Source: 70-18 sp041691815
GTDB taxonomy: Bacteria > Pseudomonadota > Alphaproteobacteria > Acetobacterales > Acetobacteraceae
Reading direction: 5' to 3'
DNA: 45,259 nucleotides
Assembly (NCBI GenBank): GCA_041691815.1
Contig: JBEPTZ010000022.1
Span: 1-45,259, forward strand
This document shows positions 1 to 8,375 of the stretch, piece after piece. Numbering within the stretch: the stretch's first letter is position 1; each line of letters opens with the position of its first letter. The notes beneath the pieces were generated by a model that searched no databases, had not been told where the DNA came from, and saw only the letters and a program-made list of their open reading frames with translations. The position numbers and the translations under genes were made by a program.

Positions 1-133
1 TGTTCGCTTCGTCATGTTCGCTCCTGGTCCGCGGCAACATCGCCGCTGTCAGGCACGAAAGCCACCTATCGACCTGTCCGAATTTCCCGAACCACCTCTG
101 ATTCAGAACCCACCAGAAAACGCAACTGTAGTG

Positions 134-1165
134 CTAGAGTGCAGGCATGGTCAGCAGCCGGCGTGGCGTGTGCACGAGGATCTGTGCAATCTCTTGCGGG
201 CCATAGCCCTTGCGCTGCATCACGGGCACCACCCCCAGCAGGATATGGGCGTAGCCGTGCCCGCCCCGACGACGCAGGCGAGTCTGGGTGCAGATGTCCT
301 GTGACATCAGGATCTGGTCTCCAAACCCTGCCTCACGCAGAGCTCCGATTATCGCCAGCCGGCCCGCATCATTGGGCATGTCGAGGTCAGAGAACGGATA
401 GTAGCTGCTCTCGATTCCGAAGAAATCCCACTCCAGTACGCATCCGGTTTCGGCCAGGCGCAGCGCCTGGCCGGGGTCGGTGAAGGTGCGATCAAGATGG
501 CCGATGATAACGCGGGCAGGATCAGCGCCGGCAGCCGCAAGATGCGCCATTATAGCGAACGGCGAGTCCGGATTGCGTCCGGGATGGACGGTGATCGCGG
601 CCCCAGTTTCCTGCTGCGCCAGCGCGGCGGCAGTCATGGCGCGGCGCTCGTCCCTGTGCCAGGGGTCGCTCACGCCGATCTCGCCGATGATGCCGGCGCG
701 GATGCCAGTCCCATCGAAGCCTTCCCGCAGGTCGCGGATCATCGCGGCGGCCATGGCCTCGGTTGAGGTCGCGGCGAGCATGTCCCCACAGAACTCGGAG
801 ATGTAGTAGCCGGTACCGGCGACGATATGCGTGTCCGAGGTTCGAGCCACCTGCGCCAATCCCGTGGGTTCGGGAGCGATGCCGCGGATCGTTAGGTCCA
901 CGATAGTTCCTCCGCCCGCCACGCGGTAATCGTGCAGTTCCTTGGCCATGAGCGCGGGATCGTCGAGGATGTGGTTGCCATAGGCGTGTGTCCAGAAGAA
1001 GCGAACCTCATGGACATTCTCGAGAGTCACCTCGACGCGTGGTTGGCCGGATTGCGCCAGCGCTGGTGGGGTAACATCGCAAAGGACGTGCTCGTGCATC
1101 ATGACGACGCCCGCCGCATCGGCGTCGATAGGACCGAGAACAGTCTGGATCCGGCCTTTCGCCAC
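134..1165 (-). CDS. Phosphotriesterase-family metal-dependent hydrolase
   Basis: This 343-residue protein has the full length of the phosphotriesterase/PHP family of binuclear-metal TIM-barrel hydrolases, many of which are lactonases or esterases. Visible metal ligands are HEH near residue 24, a Glu in GEIGVS (where classical phosphotriesterases have a carboxylated Lys), His in TVHPGR, His in IIGHLDR and Asp in SQDIC. The Glu bridge puts it with the PHP-like branch, so real phosphotriesterase activity is unlikely. The start is a GTG at 1165, five bases after the upstream remnant stops. It is the last gene of the leftward transporter operon, so it probably hydrolyses a lactone, ester or amide derived from the imported compound. 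The family is clear; the substrate is unknown. Confidence 0.88.
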   Translation of the reverse strand: MAKGRIQTVLGPIDADAAGVVMMHEHVLCDVTPPALAQSGQPRVEVTLENVHEVRFFWTHAYGNHILDDPALMAKELHDYRVAGGGTIVDLTIRGIAPEPTGLAQVARTSDTHIVAGTGYYISEFCGDMLAATSTEAMAAAMIRDLREGFDGTGIRAGIIGEIGVSDPWHRDERRAMTAAALAQQETGAAITVHPGRNPDSPFAIMAHLAAAGADPARVIIGHLDRTFTDPGQALRLAETGCVLEWDFFGIESSYYPFSDLDMPNDAGRLAIIGALREAGFGDQILMSQDICTQTRLRRRGGHGYAHILLGVVPVMQRKGYGPQEIAQILVHTPRRLLTMPAL

Positions 1166-1170
1166 CGCGC

Positions 1171-1455
1171 TTATGCGGTCATGCGGAAAAGCCGGGGCGT
1201 GGTTTCTGTCACGCAGAGACGCGGGGTCTCGCGCGGAACGCCAGGGCTTTTAAGGAACAGCAGGAATTCGCGCAGCCCTTCCACAAGCGGCGGCATCAGG
1301 AAGACGCAGCAATCGGACGACAGCACGACATCCTCCGCCGGCGCGGACGCGATCAACTTTGGCGTGTGCGGCCCGCTTACCCGGAAATCAGAAAACCAGT
1401 TATGAGCAACTGAAAGTCGCGGCGCAGATTTACCATTCTCGCAGGTTTTAGTCAT
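1171..1455 (-). pseudogene. C-terminal remnant of a second DUF6282-type hydrolase
   Basis: The 94-residue frame has no N-terminal metal-binding segment, but its last 60 residues parallel the end of the gene just upstream: VLSSDCCVFLMPPLVEGLREFL against MVSSDAGIYLLAPPVESYREYL, then TETTPRLFRM against TTTNPIDLFRI. Family members are near 290 residues, so about two thirds is missing. The frame begins with an ATG overlapping the stop of the preceding gene (ATGA), and the first 35 residues match nothing I recognise. The simplest reading is a tandem paralogue that lost its middle by deletion and then drifted. A small functional protein is possible but less likely. Confidence 0.6.
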
Positions 1456-2357
1456 GCGAAACTCCCGATACGGAAGAGATCAATCGGGTTGGTGGTCGTC
1501 ATTCTTCGCAATTCGTCCTCAGTGAAGCCCTCGGATTCGAGCATTACAAGATACTCGCGATAACTTTCCACTGGCGGCGCCAAGAGGTAAATTCCGGCGT
1601 CAGACGAGACCATCGCCTGTTTTCCGGCAGCGCGTATCTTCGGCGCGAATTCGTCGATGGTCATGCCCTTGCCGCGGTGCTTTTCCTGATCAACGTGAGT
1701 TAGTTTGATCTGCATCGCATGACTGATCAAAAAAAAAGAAAATTCACAATAGGCACTCAGAGTGGCCAGTTCGCGGATCACCCCCTCATCATAGGAGCTA
1801 CAATGCGCCCGCACCCGATTGGCGCCGCGTACCTTGGCTTCCTGTGTAAGCGCCACTGCTTCGGGGCCGGAAACGTGTCCGCAATCGAAAACGATATCGC
1901 GTTCGGCGCAGAGTTCCATAATCGCCGGAACCGGCTCAGGAACCTTGCCGCTTGCGGGAACCGAAAAGGTGGTTTCGAGATAAGCGGGGCTGCGTCCTTC
2001 GCGTTCCGCGACCGCCCTTGTATGATGAGTTGGTAGGGACAGGAACCGCGCTCCAGTACCAGGTCCGTATCCGTAATCGACTGCGTTGCGCGCCACGGCA
2101 TAGGACACGCCACCGGCCGTCGGCTGCATGATCAGGCCACCGAAGACCTCGACTCCCAAGTGACCCAGTTCCTCTCTCGCAAGGGCGGCGTAACCCGAAG
2201 AATTCTGAAAATTATCCATCAGACCAATCGCACGCATTCCGGCAGCCGCCGCTAGGCGCACGCTCTCTAACACGTTTACGCTGCGGCCATTCAAATGCGG
2301 GCAGGTGTGGATGTGGCAGTCCACCGCCCCCTGCAGATAGTGCATTCCATAAGACAT
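1452..2357 (-). CDS. DUF6282-type metal-dependent hydrolase
   Basis: This 301-residue amidohydrolase-like TIM-barrel protein starts with a metal motif, DCHIHTCPH, about ten residues in. Further likely metal or active-site residues are DCGHVSG, RAHCSS, ISHAMQ and SSDAG, and it ends in the family's typical TNPIDLFRIG. I chose the ATG at 2357 because AAGGAG lies seven bases upstream (2365-2370) and the sequence before it is basic and unlike the family; a longer in-frame start at 2459 would overlap the ATPase gene. It follows the ATPase gene closely and is coupled by ATGA to the remnant downstream. The exact reaction is unknown; hydrolysis of an amide or similar bond of the imported substrate is an inference from context. 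Confidence 0.8.
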   Translation of the reverse strand: MSYGMHYLQGAVDCHIHTCPHLNGRSVNVLESVRLAAAAGMRAIGLMDNFQNSSGYAALAREELGHLGVEVFGGLIMQPTAGGVSYAVARNAVDYGYGPGTGARFLSLPTHHTRAVAEREGRSPAYLETTFSVPASGKVPEPVPAIMELCAERDIVFDCGHVSGPEAVALTQEAKVRGANRVRAHCSSYDEGVIRELATLSAYCEFSFFLISHAMQIKLTHVDQEKHRGKGMTIDEFAPKIRAAGKQAMVSSDAGIYLLAPPVESYREYLVMLESEGFTEDELRRMTTTNPIDLFRIGSFA

Positions 2358-2373
2358 AGAGGCTCTCCTTGGG

Positions 2374-3111
2374 TCAGTGGCGCAGGATGCGCCCAACGAA
2401 TTCCGCACAGCGTTCTGTCTGAGGATTGTCGAAGACCTGCTCCGGCGGGCCGACCTCAATGATGCGGCCCTCCGCCATGAACATGACCTTGTTAGCGACC
2501 TCGCGCACGAAGCCCATCTCGTGGCTCACGATCATCATCGTCATCCCATCTGCTGCGAGCAATCGGACAGTATCGAGCACCTCCGCAACGAGTTCTGGGT
2601 CCAGCGCCGAGGTGACTTCGTCAAGATGCAGGATTTCAGGCTTCAGGGCCAAGGCCCGTGCGATCGCCACTCGTTGTTGCTGCCCACCCGACATTTCGTC
2701 GGGATAGGCATTGAGGCGATGGCCGAGGCCGACCTTTTCGAGCAATGCACGTGCTTCCGCCTCAACTTCAGCCGGTTTTCGCTTCTTCACCACCGTCGGC
2801 GCAATTGTCACGTTGCGCAACGCCGTCATGTTCTGAAATAAGTTGAACTGCTGGAACACAATGGCGAACTTCTCTCGCGCCTTCCGAAGATTCCTAGGAT
2901 TGTCGTACTGGAGTACTTCTCCGGCGACGGTAACAGATCCCGATTGGGGACGCAGTAATCCGACGAGTACTCGCAAGAGCGTGCTCTTGCCCGAACCGGA
3001 CGGACCGATGATCGCCACGATCTCGCCGCGTTCGATCGACAGATCAATATCCTGCAACACCGGCACCTTGCCATAGGCGGCGCTGAGCTTTTCAACGACG
3101 AGATGTGACAA
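2374..3111 (-). CDS. Polar amino-acid ABC transporter ATP-binding protein
   Basis: This is a cytoplasmic ATPase of the GlnQ/HisP type that powers uptake through the two permeases encoded upstream. Seen in order: Walker A (GPSGSGKST), Q-loop region (IVFQQFNLF), signature (MSGGQQQRVAIARAL), Walker B with D-loop (ILHLDEVTSALD) and the H-loop His (IVSHE). The best start is a TTG at 3111, preceded six bases earlier by GGAGG (3118-3122). It gives 245 residues beginning SHLVVEKL and a 20-bp overlap with the permease gene; an ATG at 3135 would have its ribosome site inside coding sequence. The EVTSALD variant (Glu-Val for the more usual Glu-Pro) is common in this subfamily. Confidence 0.93.
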   Translation of the reverse strand: MSHLVVEKLSAAYGKVPVLQDIDLSIERGEIVAIIGPSGSGKSTLLRVLVGLLRPQSGSVTVAGEVLQYDNPRNLRKAREKFAIVFQQFNLFQNMTALRNVTIAPTVVKKRKPAEVEAEARALLEKVGLGHRLNAYPDEMSGGQQQRVAIARALALKPEILHLDEVTSALDPELVAEVLDTVRLLAADGMTMMIVSHEMGFVREVANKVMFMAEGRIIEVGPPEQVFDNPQTERCAEFVGRILRH

Positions 3112-3775
3112 GCCTAACCTCCAGATACTTTGCAAAGCGAGTTAAGGAATAGCACAGGACGAAATACAGGACCAGAATGGTCCCGTAACACATCCCAGCC
3201 GACAACCCCTTGGAATTTAAGATTTTTGCAACGGTCGTCAGCTCCAGTGCTCCTACCTGTGAGGCGATGGAGGTCGACTTTATGAGCCCGACCGAGAAAG
3301 TCATCGCCGGTGGGATTAAGACCACCCAAGACTGCGGTAGAATTACCCGGCGCAGTGCCGCCAGTCCGCCCATGTTCATTGTCTCAGCCGCATCCCACTG
3401 GTTCGGGTGCACCGATTCAAGTCCGGCGCGTACGATCTCCGCAGAATAGGCCGACGCATGCAGCGCGAGGGTGGTCGCCGCGATAGTGAACATCGGGACG
3501 TCTGCACCAGCATATTGGTAGGCAAAGAAGACGACCAGCAGCATGACCAGAAAAGGGATACGACGGAAGATTTCGACATAAAGGACAACGAGCCAGCGCA
3601 CGAATGCCCAGCGCACAATTCTCTCGTTGCGGAGCACTGCAAGCAGGAAGCCCACCACATAGCCTATCCCACAGCCAGCCGCAGAGAGACCGATCGTGTA
3701 GAGAAAACCCTCACCTATAAAGATCAGGTTATAATAAGTGAAGAACCGGCCAAGTTGATCAACGAGGGCAGTCAT
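3092..3775 (-). CDS. Polar amino-acid ABC transporter permease (HisM/HisQ type)
   Basis: This 227-residue inner-membrane permease has about five hydrophobic helices and the cytoplasmic EAA-loop region that docks on the ATPase (AEIVRAGLESVHPNQWDAAETMNMG). Length and motif are typical of the His/Glu/Gln/opine permease family. Its ATG overlaps the stop of the preceding permease gene (TGATG at 3773-3777) and its end overlaps the ATPase start, so the operon is translationally coupled. It probably pairs with the product of 3775-4449 as a heterodimer. Confidence 0.92.
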   Translation of the reverse strand: MTALVDQLGRFFTYYNLIFIGEGFLYTIGLSAAGCGIGYVVGFLLAVLRNERIVRWAFVRWLVVLYVEIFRRIPFLVMLLVVFFAYQYAGADVPMFTIAATTLALHASAYSAEIVRAGLESVHPNQWDAAETMNMGGLAALRRVILPQSWVVLIPPAMTFSVGLIKSTSIASQVGALELTTVAKILNSKGLSAGMCYGTILVLYFVLCYSLTRFAKYLEVRLVTSRR

Positions 3776-4449
3776 CAGAACGCCTTGCTCTTGATCCGGA
3801 AGAAATAGCGACCGATAAGATAGAGTAACCCACTGACGATGACAGTGAGGATCACGTAATAGACGGCCGCAATCGAGAAAATCTCAAGCGACCTAAAGGT
3901 TTCTCCATTGATGTTGTAGGCTCTTCCCGTCAACTCCTCGACGCCGAAGATGGAGGCAAGCGACGTCGTCATCGTCACGATGATGAATTCGTTCGATAGG
4001 GGCGGGAACAGTACCTTAGTGATATGCGGAAGTATTACATAACGAATGGATTGTATCCGGGTGAACCCGAGCGTCTCGGCGGCTTCGATCTCTTCGCGCC
4101 GGATCGAGGCGAAGCCGGCTCGCTGGATTTCGGTCATGTAGCCTCCGGTATTCAACGCGATACCGATCAGCACTGCCTGGTAAGACGACAGCATAACACC
4201 CCAGTCTGGCAACACAAAGTAGATAAAGAAGATCTGAACCAAAAGCGGTGTGTTCAGAAAGAATGTCACATACCCACGCACCACCACGCGAGCAGGACGG
4301 TTGCCATACTGCTGGACCGATGCGCAGATCAGCCCAATGGCCCATCCGATCAGAAATGCGACTACGGCGATTTGAAGTGAAACCCACGCCCCGCCGGCTA
4401 GATAGCCAAGGTATGGGGTGACCTGCCCGAATTGCATCGTATAGTTCAT
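3775..4449 (-). CDS. Polar amino-acid ABC transporter permease (HisM/HisQ type)
   Basis: This is the second membrane subunit of the importer, 224 residues from the ATG at 4449 (MNYTMQFGQVTPYLGYL). It has a hydrophobic first helix (WVSLQIAVVAFLIGW) and an EAA-type loop (TEIQRAGFASIRREEIEAAETLGF). A longer frame reaches 4575, but that stretch runs into the binding-protein gene and reads as non-family sequence, so the downstream ATG is preferred despite only a weak AAGGA upstream. A 40-bp gap separates it from the binding-protein gene, as expected where binding protein is made in excess. Confidence 0.9.
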   Translation of the reverse strand: MNYTMQFGQVTPYLGYLAGGAWVSLQIAVVAFLIGWAIGLICASVQQYGNRPARVVVRGYVTFFLNTPLLVQIFFIYFVLPDWGVMLSSYQAVLIGIALNTGGYMTEIQRAGFASIRREEIEAAETLGFTRIQSIRYVILPHITKVLFPPLSNEFIIVTMTTSLASIFGVEELTGRAYNINGETFRSLEIFSIAAVYYVILTVIVSGLLYLIGRYFFRIKSKAF

Positions 4450-4489
4450 TCGGGCAGGTCCTTGCCGATCGGATCGCTGTTTCTCGAGT

Positions 4490-5308
4490 TCAGAAATAGG
4501 GTGTGAACGGAACCTTGGTCGCCATAGGAGCGAGGAAGTACTGCTTCCATAGCGCTTCGATGGTACCGTCGGCATGCATCTCGTAGATCGCGAGATTCAG
4601 CCAATCCTTGAGGCTGCTGTTCCCCTTGGCAATGCCAATACAATCAAAGGTGACGCCCCATTCCGGAGATGGGATGATCTTCCATTTCACGTCGGGATAT
4701 AGTTTGAGGCGGAACGGCGCCGAATCAATAGAGTCGAAGGATGCATTGCCCCTACCTTGCGCCAACGCGCGATCTCGGTCGTTGTAGTTGTCAAGCAAGA
4801 TCATCTTAGCCTTCGGGGCGTTCTTCTGCAGGAACGGTATTACATTAATGCCTCGGACCTCGACCAATGTTATGTTTTCGTTGTTCAGATCGGCCAATCC
4901 AGTGATTGGCGAGTTCTGGGTAGTGATGATACCGTAGTTTTCAGTATACAATGGTACGGTAAAGTCGATTACCTTAGCACGAGCCGAGTTACGGGTCATC
5001 GCCCCCATCACAGCGTCGATCTTGCCTGATGCCACAAAAGGAATTCGGTCCGGCGAACCCGTTTTAACAATCACAAGTTTTACGCCAAGTTTTTCGGCTA
5101 GTTGCTTCGCGATCTCAACTTCGAAGCCTGTTGGTTGGTTCTTATCGTCATAGGAGGACTGAGGCGGGGTTTCTAAACTGAGCCCGATCTGGATCTGACC
5201 CGCGCTCAGGATCTCGTTGAGCGTGCGGGCCTCGGCGGGACTCGTCGCCAGGATGGCGGCCGTAAGCCCCAATGCGACCAAGCCTGGGCGCAGTAATCTC
5301 TCGAACAT
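4490..5308 (-). CDS. Periplasmic binding protein of polar amino-acid ABC transporter
   Basis: This 272-residue SBP_bac_3-type protein starts at the ATG at 5308 with GGGAGA about six bases upstream. It has a classic Sec signal peptide (basic start, then LVALGLTAAILATSPAEA). The mature part begins RTLNEILSAGQIQIGLS and contains the family signature GFEVEIAKQLAEKLGVK and the lobe segment GKIDAVMGAMTRNSARAKVIDFT. It captures the ligand for the two permeases and is the first gene of the operon. GC content is lower than in the neighbouring clusters. The ligand is unknown; the downstream enzymes and the divergent oxidase genes suggest an amino-acid derivative or opine-like compound. Confidence 0.92.
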   Translation of the reverse strand: MFERLLRPGLVALGLTAAILATSPAEARTLNEILSAGQIQIGLSLETPPQSSYDDKNQPTGFEVEIAKQLAEKLGVKLVIVKTGSPDRIPFVASGKIDAVMGAMTRNSARAKVIDFTVPLYTENYGIITTQNSPITGLADLNNENITLVEVRGINVIPFLQKNAPKAKMILLDNYNDRDRALAQGRGNASFDSIDSAPFRLKLYPDVKWKIIPSPEWGVTFDCIGIAKGNSSLKDWLNLAIYEMHADGTIEALWKQYFLAPMATKVPFTPYF

Positions 5309-5352
5309 GGGCTGTCTCCCGTTGTTGTCGAAATGCGAGTTTCTCGTCATTC

Positions 5353-5371
5353 AGCATATGAATGGTATACA
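5353..5371. promoter_or_regulatory. 19-bp dyad, probable GntR/FCD operator (left copy)
   Basis: AGCATAT, five bases, GTATACA forms an imperfect inverted repeat over the -10 region of the leftward operon. It matches the second dyad at 6598-6616, which in the opposite orientation reads AGCATAC, five bases, GTATACT. TATAC-centred inverted repeats are the usual kind of site for FCD-type GntR regulators, and such a regulator is encoded at 10446-11150. Assigning the site to that protein is inference. Confidence 0.5.
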
Positions 5372-5391
5372 TACGGCATTTGAGCTGTCAA
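5364..5391 (-). promoter_or_regulatory. Putative sigma-70 promoter of the leftward transporter operon
   Basis: Read on the minus strand, TTGACA (5386-5391) is followed after 16 bases by TATACC (5364-5369), about 55 bp before the ATG of the binding-protein gene. The -35 is perfect and the -10 matches four of six positions. The -10 lies inside the 19-bp dyad at 5353-5371, so a regulator bound there would block the polymerase. The -35 is also half of the perfect palindrome GTCAACGTTGAC at 5387-5398. Confidence 0.5.
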
Positions 5392-5399
5392 CGTTGACG

Positions 5400-5965
5400 A
5401 GAAAAGGTCTCGGGATCGCTCCCGGCCGCTGCGGCGGAATCTGCCTCATCATCTCCGCGTCCCGGCGATGGGGCCTCATCTTGCGCGCCCGCATGCTGGC
5501 CATTGCGTGCGGCTACGAAGATGCCGACGACCTCGACCATCTTCGCACCGATCCCGGCTTCAAGCTCGCCTGCGGCCGTCTGCCGGATAGTGGCCGTGAC
5601 CTGTGTTCGCAGCCGACCGTGTCGCGCTGGGAAAATGCGCCGACGCTGCGCGAGGTCATCCGCCTGACCTACGCCACGGTCGATACCTACTGCGCCAGCT
5701 ATCCAAGCCCGCCTGCCCAGGTGACGCTGGACATCGACGACACCGTCGACGTCGTGCACGGACATCAGCAGCTCTCCTTCTTCAACGCGCACCATGACGA
5801 ACGCTGCTTCATGCCCATCCACGTCTTTGACACCGCCACCTCGCGCCCGGTCGCGATCCTGCTGCGACCCGGCAAGACCCCGTCCGGGCCCGAAGTCCGT
5901 GCGCACCTGCGTCGCCTGGTGCGCCGCATCCGGAGCCACTGGCCGAACACGCGCCTGAGCGCCGC
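5400..5965 (+). pseudogene. IS1380-family transposase remnant
   Basis: The plus-strand translation contains hallmark IS1380 segments in order: LRARMLAIACGYEDADDLDH, then KLACGRLPDSGRDLCSQPTVSRWENAP, then the catalytic-Asp region TLDIDDTVDVVHGHQQLSF and the segment after it (HHDERCFMPIHVFD). The frame is open but begins within unrelated sequence and breaks off near 5965, where IS110 sequence begins on the other strand. Only roughly the first 190 codons of a protein of more than 400 residues remain. No start codon, C-terminal part or clear terminal inverted repeats were found. It is non-functional. Confidence 0.8.
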
Positions 5966-6460
5966 CAGCTTGCCGCGGCTCACGTCGCCGACCTTCAGCC
6001 CGAAGCTGCGCAGCGGTCTGCGCAGGGTCTATTCTATATCCTTGGCCTTGATCTGCGTCGGCTTGCGTGCGGCGAGCAAGGCTCGCACTTCCTGTGACGG
6101 CACCGAGTGACGATGCACCGGGTAATACCACCCCATGGGCAGCAACTGAGTAATGCCGCGGGCGTCGCGGCGGTCCGTTTTGATCGTCATGGCGGACAGG
6201 GTGCCGTGACGTGACGCGTCTCGAGCAGCACTGCCTCGAAGGCCGCCTTATGCAACCCCCGTCATAAAGCCACTGCGACAGCGGCCCGGCCTCCAGGCGG
6301 ACCCGACGATCGTCACGCCAAGGCCACAAAGGAAAGTGACCAGCGCCTCTGGTTCGCTCGCGGACTTCGCCTGCTGGATAACCCTGCCGCTCGCGTCCAG
6401 CACGCACAGGCTGCTCAACTCCAGCCACACGTCGATCCCAACATGGTGTTCCGTGACCGC
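5966..6460 (-). pseudogene. IS110-family transposase remnant, frameshifted
   Basis: On the minus strand the frame opens with EHHVGIDVWLELSSLCVLD and SEPEALVTFLCGLG, the N-terminal DEDD-type domain of IS110 transposases. It then shifts frame to reach LEAGPLSQWLYDG, and later TQIKAKDIE followed by an in-frame TAG (near 6030) and FGLKVGDVSRGKLA. It ends abruptly at the IS1380 fragment near 5965. With several frameshifts, a stop codon and no C-terminal domain, it is clearly dead. The 140 bases from 6461 to the dyad at 6598 probably belong to the same insertion but show no coding signal. Confidence 0.78.
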
Positions 6461-6597
6461 CCTCCTGATGGACGGACCCGAACTGCTTGGGCCCGTGTTG
6501 CGCCGTCACCCTGGAAGAAACCCGCCCGGAACGTCAGCCCGGGTGCCGGCCCATTACGGCATCTACCGGATCCCCAAGTTGCATTGCACCACTTCTT

Positions 6598-6616
6598 AGT
6601 ATACGAATTGTATGCT
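6598..6616. promoter_or_regulatory. 19-bp dyad, probable GntR/FCD operator (right copy)
   Basis: AGTATAC, GAATT, GTATGCT is a near-perfect inverted repeat (one mismatched pair in the seven-base arms). It lies 24 bp before the first gene of the oxidase operon, immediately after the IS wreckage ends. It resembles the dyad at 5353-5371 in sequence and spacing. The position fits a repressor site, and the FCD regulator encoded as the fifth gene of this operon is the obvious candidate. Confidence 0.5.
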
Positions 6617-6639
6617 GCTAATCGACGAAGAATGAACGC

Positions 6640-6951
6640 ATGAATGAAAATCAGTCACCGCCACCGCGCCCCGGTTTGCGCAGCACCGGCACCGAAAGGG
6701 GGGCTGTGGTGCACTTTTTCTTCGACGGCGCGCCCATCGACGCCTATGGCGGAGAGACGGTCGCCGCCGCGCTGATTGCCAGCGGGCGCAGAACGCTTCG
6801 CGCTAGCCCGCGCACCGGCGCGCCGCGCTCTGCCTTCTGCTGGATGGGGCTCTGCCAGGAATGCATCGTGCTCGCCGATGGTGTGCGCCGCCCCGCTTGC
6901 CGCCTTGAAGTAAAGGATGGGATGGTCGTACTGTCCGGCACCGTTCCATGA
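6640..6951 (+). CDS. 2Fe-2S-binding small subunit of amino-acid/opine-type dehydrogenase
   Basis: This 103-residue protein has one plant-ferredoxin-like 2Fe-2S fold. The cluster cysteines are visible as C-x4-C-x2-C (FCWMGLCQEC) with a fourth in RRPAC about 20 residues later. This is the layout of the gamma/HcnA-like subunit of heterotrimeric hydrogen-cyanide synthase, opine oxidase and D-hydroxyproline dehydrogenase complexes. Its stop overlaps the start of the next gene (ATGA), so the subunits are made in step. It would pass electrons between the two flavoprotein subunits and the membrane quinone pool. The ATG at 6640 has only a weak ribosome site. Confidence 0.87.
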   Translation: MNENQSPPPRPGLRSTGTERGAVVHFFFDGAPIDAYGGETVAAALIASGRRTLRASPRTGAPRSAFCWMGLCQECIVLADGVRRPACRLEVKDGMVVLSGTVP

Positions 6952-8375
6952 GTGCGACAGTCGATGTCGTGGTGGTAGGTGCCGGGCCCGCCGGGGTGGA
7001 GGCGGCACTTGCTGCGGCAGTTTGTGGATTGTCCGTCACGCTGCTGGACGAAGCGTCGCAAGCGGGCGGCCAGGTCTATCGCGCTCCGCCGAGCACCTTC
7101 CGCGGCGCCTTGCAGGATGCGGCGGATCCCGAAGGCGTCAGATTGCGGACGCGACTCGCGGCAAGCGGCGTGACGGTGTGCTTCGATCATATTGTTTGGT
7201 CGGTCTCGCCCGGCTTTCGCGTCGATGCGTTGGGACCAAGCGGCCCTCGTTACTGGTCCGCGAAGGCGGTGATCGCTGCCGCCGGCGCACAGGAACGTGT
7301 CGTGCCATTTCCGGGCTGGACGCTGCCCGGCGTTATCGGCCTCGCAGGCGCTACGATTATGCTGAAATCGCAAGGCGTCCTGCCGGGTAGGCGCAACCTC
7401 GTCGCCGGCCAGGGGCCGTTGCTGCTGGCGGTTGCCGCCGGCATATTGAAGGCTGGCGGCCAGGTAGCAGCAGTGCTGGACCTTGCTACTCGTGCCGAAT
7501 GGCTCGCAGACTGGCCGGCTCTCGCATCGCGAGTCGATCTCGTGATGCGCGGCGCGCTATGGCGTGCACGGCTGCTGCGGGCCGGCGTGCCCATACTCCA
7601 TCGTCAGGCCGTTCGCAGAGTGACGAACACGCCGCAAGGACAGTTGCGTGCGATGATCGGCCCCGTTGACGGTGCGGGGCGACCGATGACCGGTGCCGCC
7701 CGGGAGGTCGTCGTGGATGCGCTGGCGGTCGGGAACGGACTGACTTCATCCACGGACATCACGCGCCTGCTCTGTGTTACGCATCGTTATGACGAGTTGC
7801 GCGGCGGTTGGGTGCCGAGCGTCGATGAGGTTTTCCGGACTTCGCTTCCCGGGCTATATGTTGCCGGTGACGGAGCCGGACTTGCGGGCGCGGCTGCTGC
7901 GGCCGCCGATGGCAGGCTCGTCGGACTGACTGTCGCCCGGGACCTAGGCTACGTCTCGTCGGCATCCTACGACGAGACTGTGGCACCGCTACGTCGCAAG
8001 GCGCGGCGGGCGCGTCGCTTCGGCACGGCAATGGCGCGGTTGATGGCCTTGCGCCCGGCACAACTGGACGCCATTCCTCCCGACACCGTGCTGTGTCGTT
8101 GTGAAGACGTCACCCGCGCCGAAATCGATGCTGCCGCGGCGGAAGGTGCACGGACGGTAAATCAACTCAAGGCCTGGACACGCTGCGGTATGGGGCCTTG
8201 TCAGGGTCGCATCTGCGGCGATATCGTTGGGGCGGTCCTGTCCCGCGCGGGAGGCACGCGCGAAACGGCGGGATTTTTTACCGGGCGTACGCCGTTCCGC
8301 CCGCTTCCCCTCGGCCAACTGGTCACCGAGACCGATTATGCGGCCCTGACCCTGCCGCCGCCAGCACCGCTGTAA
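6948..8375 (+). CDS. FAD/NAD(P)-binding oxidoreductase subunit with BFD-type 2Fe-2S domain
   Basis: This 475-residue protein matches the HcnB/OoxA/alpha-subunit type. Residues 4-35 form the FAD Rossmann motif (VVVVGAGPAGVEAALAAA), a second dinucleotide-type region lies near residues 140-170, and YVAGDGAG near residue 305 closes the FAD site. The C-terminal part (about 385-430) is a BFD-like iron-sulfur domain with CRCEDV and CGMGPCQGRICG. The gene is coupled on both sides (ATGA upstream, TAATG downstream). In known complexes this subunit works with the DAO-type subunit to oxidise a secondary amine such as an opine or cis-4-hydroxy-D-proline; the substrate here is not determined. Confidence 0.9.
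   Translation: MSATVDVVVVGAGPAGVEAALAAAVCGLSVTLLDEASQAGGQVYRAPPSTFRGALQDAADPEGVRLRTRLAASGVTVCFDHIVWSVSPGFRVDALGPSGPRYWSAKAVIAAAGAQERVVPFPGWTLPGVIGLAGATIMLKSQGVLPGRRNLVAGQGPLLLAVAAGILKAGGQVAAVLDLATRAEWLADWPALASRVDLVMRGALWRARLLRAGVPILHRQAVRRVTNTPQGQLRAMIGPVDGAGRPMTGAAREVVVDALAVGNGLTSSTDITRLLCVTHRYDELRGGWVPSVDEVFRTSLPGLYVAGDGAGLAGAAAAAADGRLVGLTVARDLGYVSSASYDETVAPLRRKARRARRFGTAMARLMALRPAQLDAIPPDTVLCRCEDVTRAEIDAAAAEGARTVNQLKAWTRCGMGPCQGRICGDIVGAVLSRAGGTRETAGFFTGRTPFRPLPLGQLVTETDYAALTLPPPAPL

Noticed and set aside
2358..2459. Longer N-terminus for the DUF6282 gene.
   Set aside because: The extra 34 residues are Arg/Ser-rich, overlap the ATPase gene and lack a ribosome site, while the ATG at 2357 has a strong one.
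6632..6643. A three-codon mini-ORF (ATG AAC GCA TGA) overlapping the start of the 2Fe-2S gene, possibly a leader peptide.
   Set aside because: Too short to distinguish from chance, and no ribosome site or attenuator structure accompanies it.
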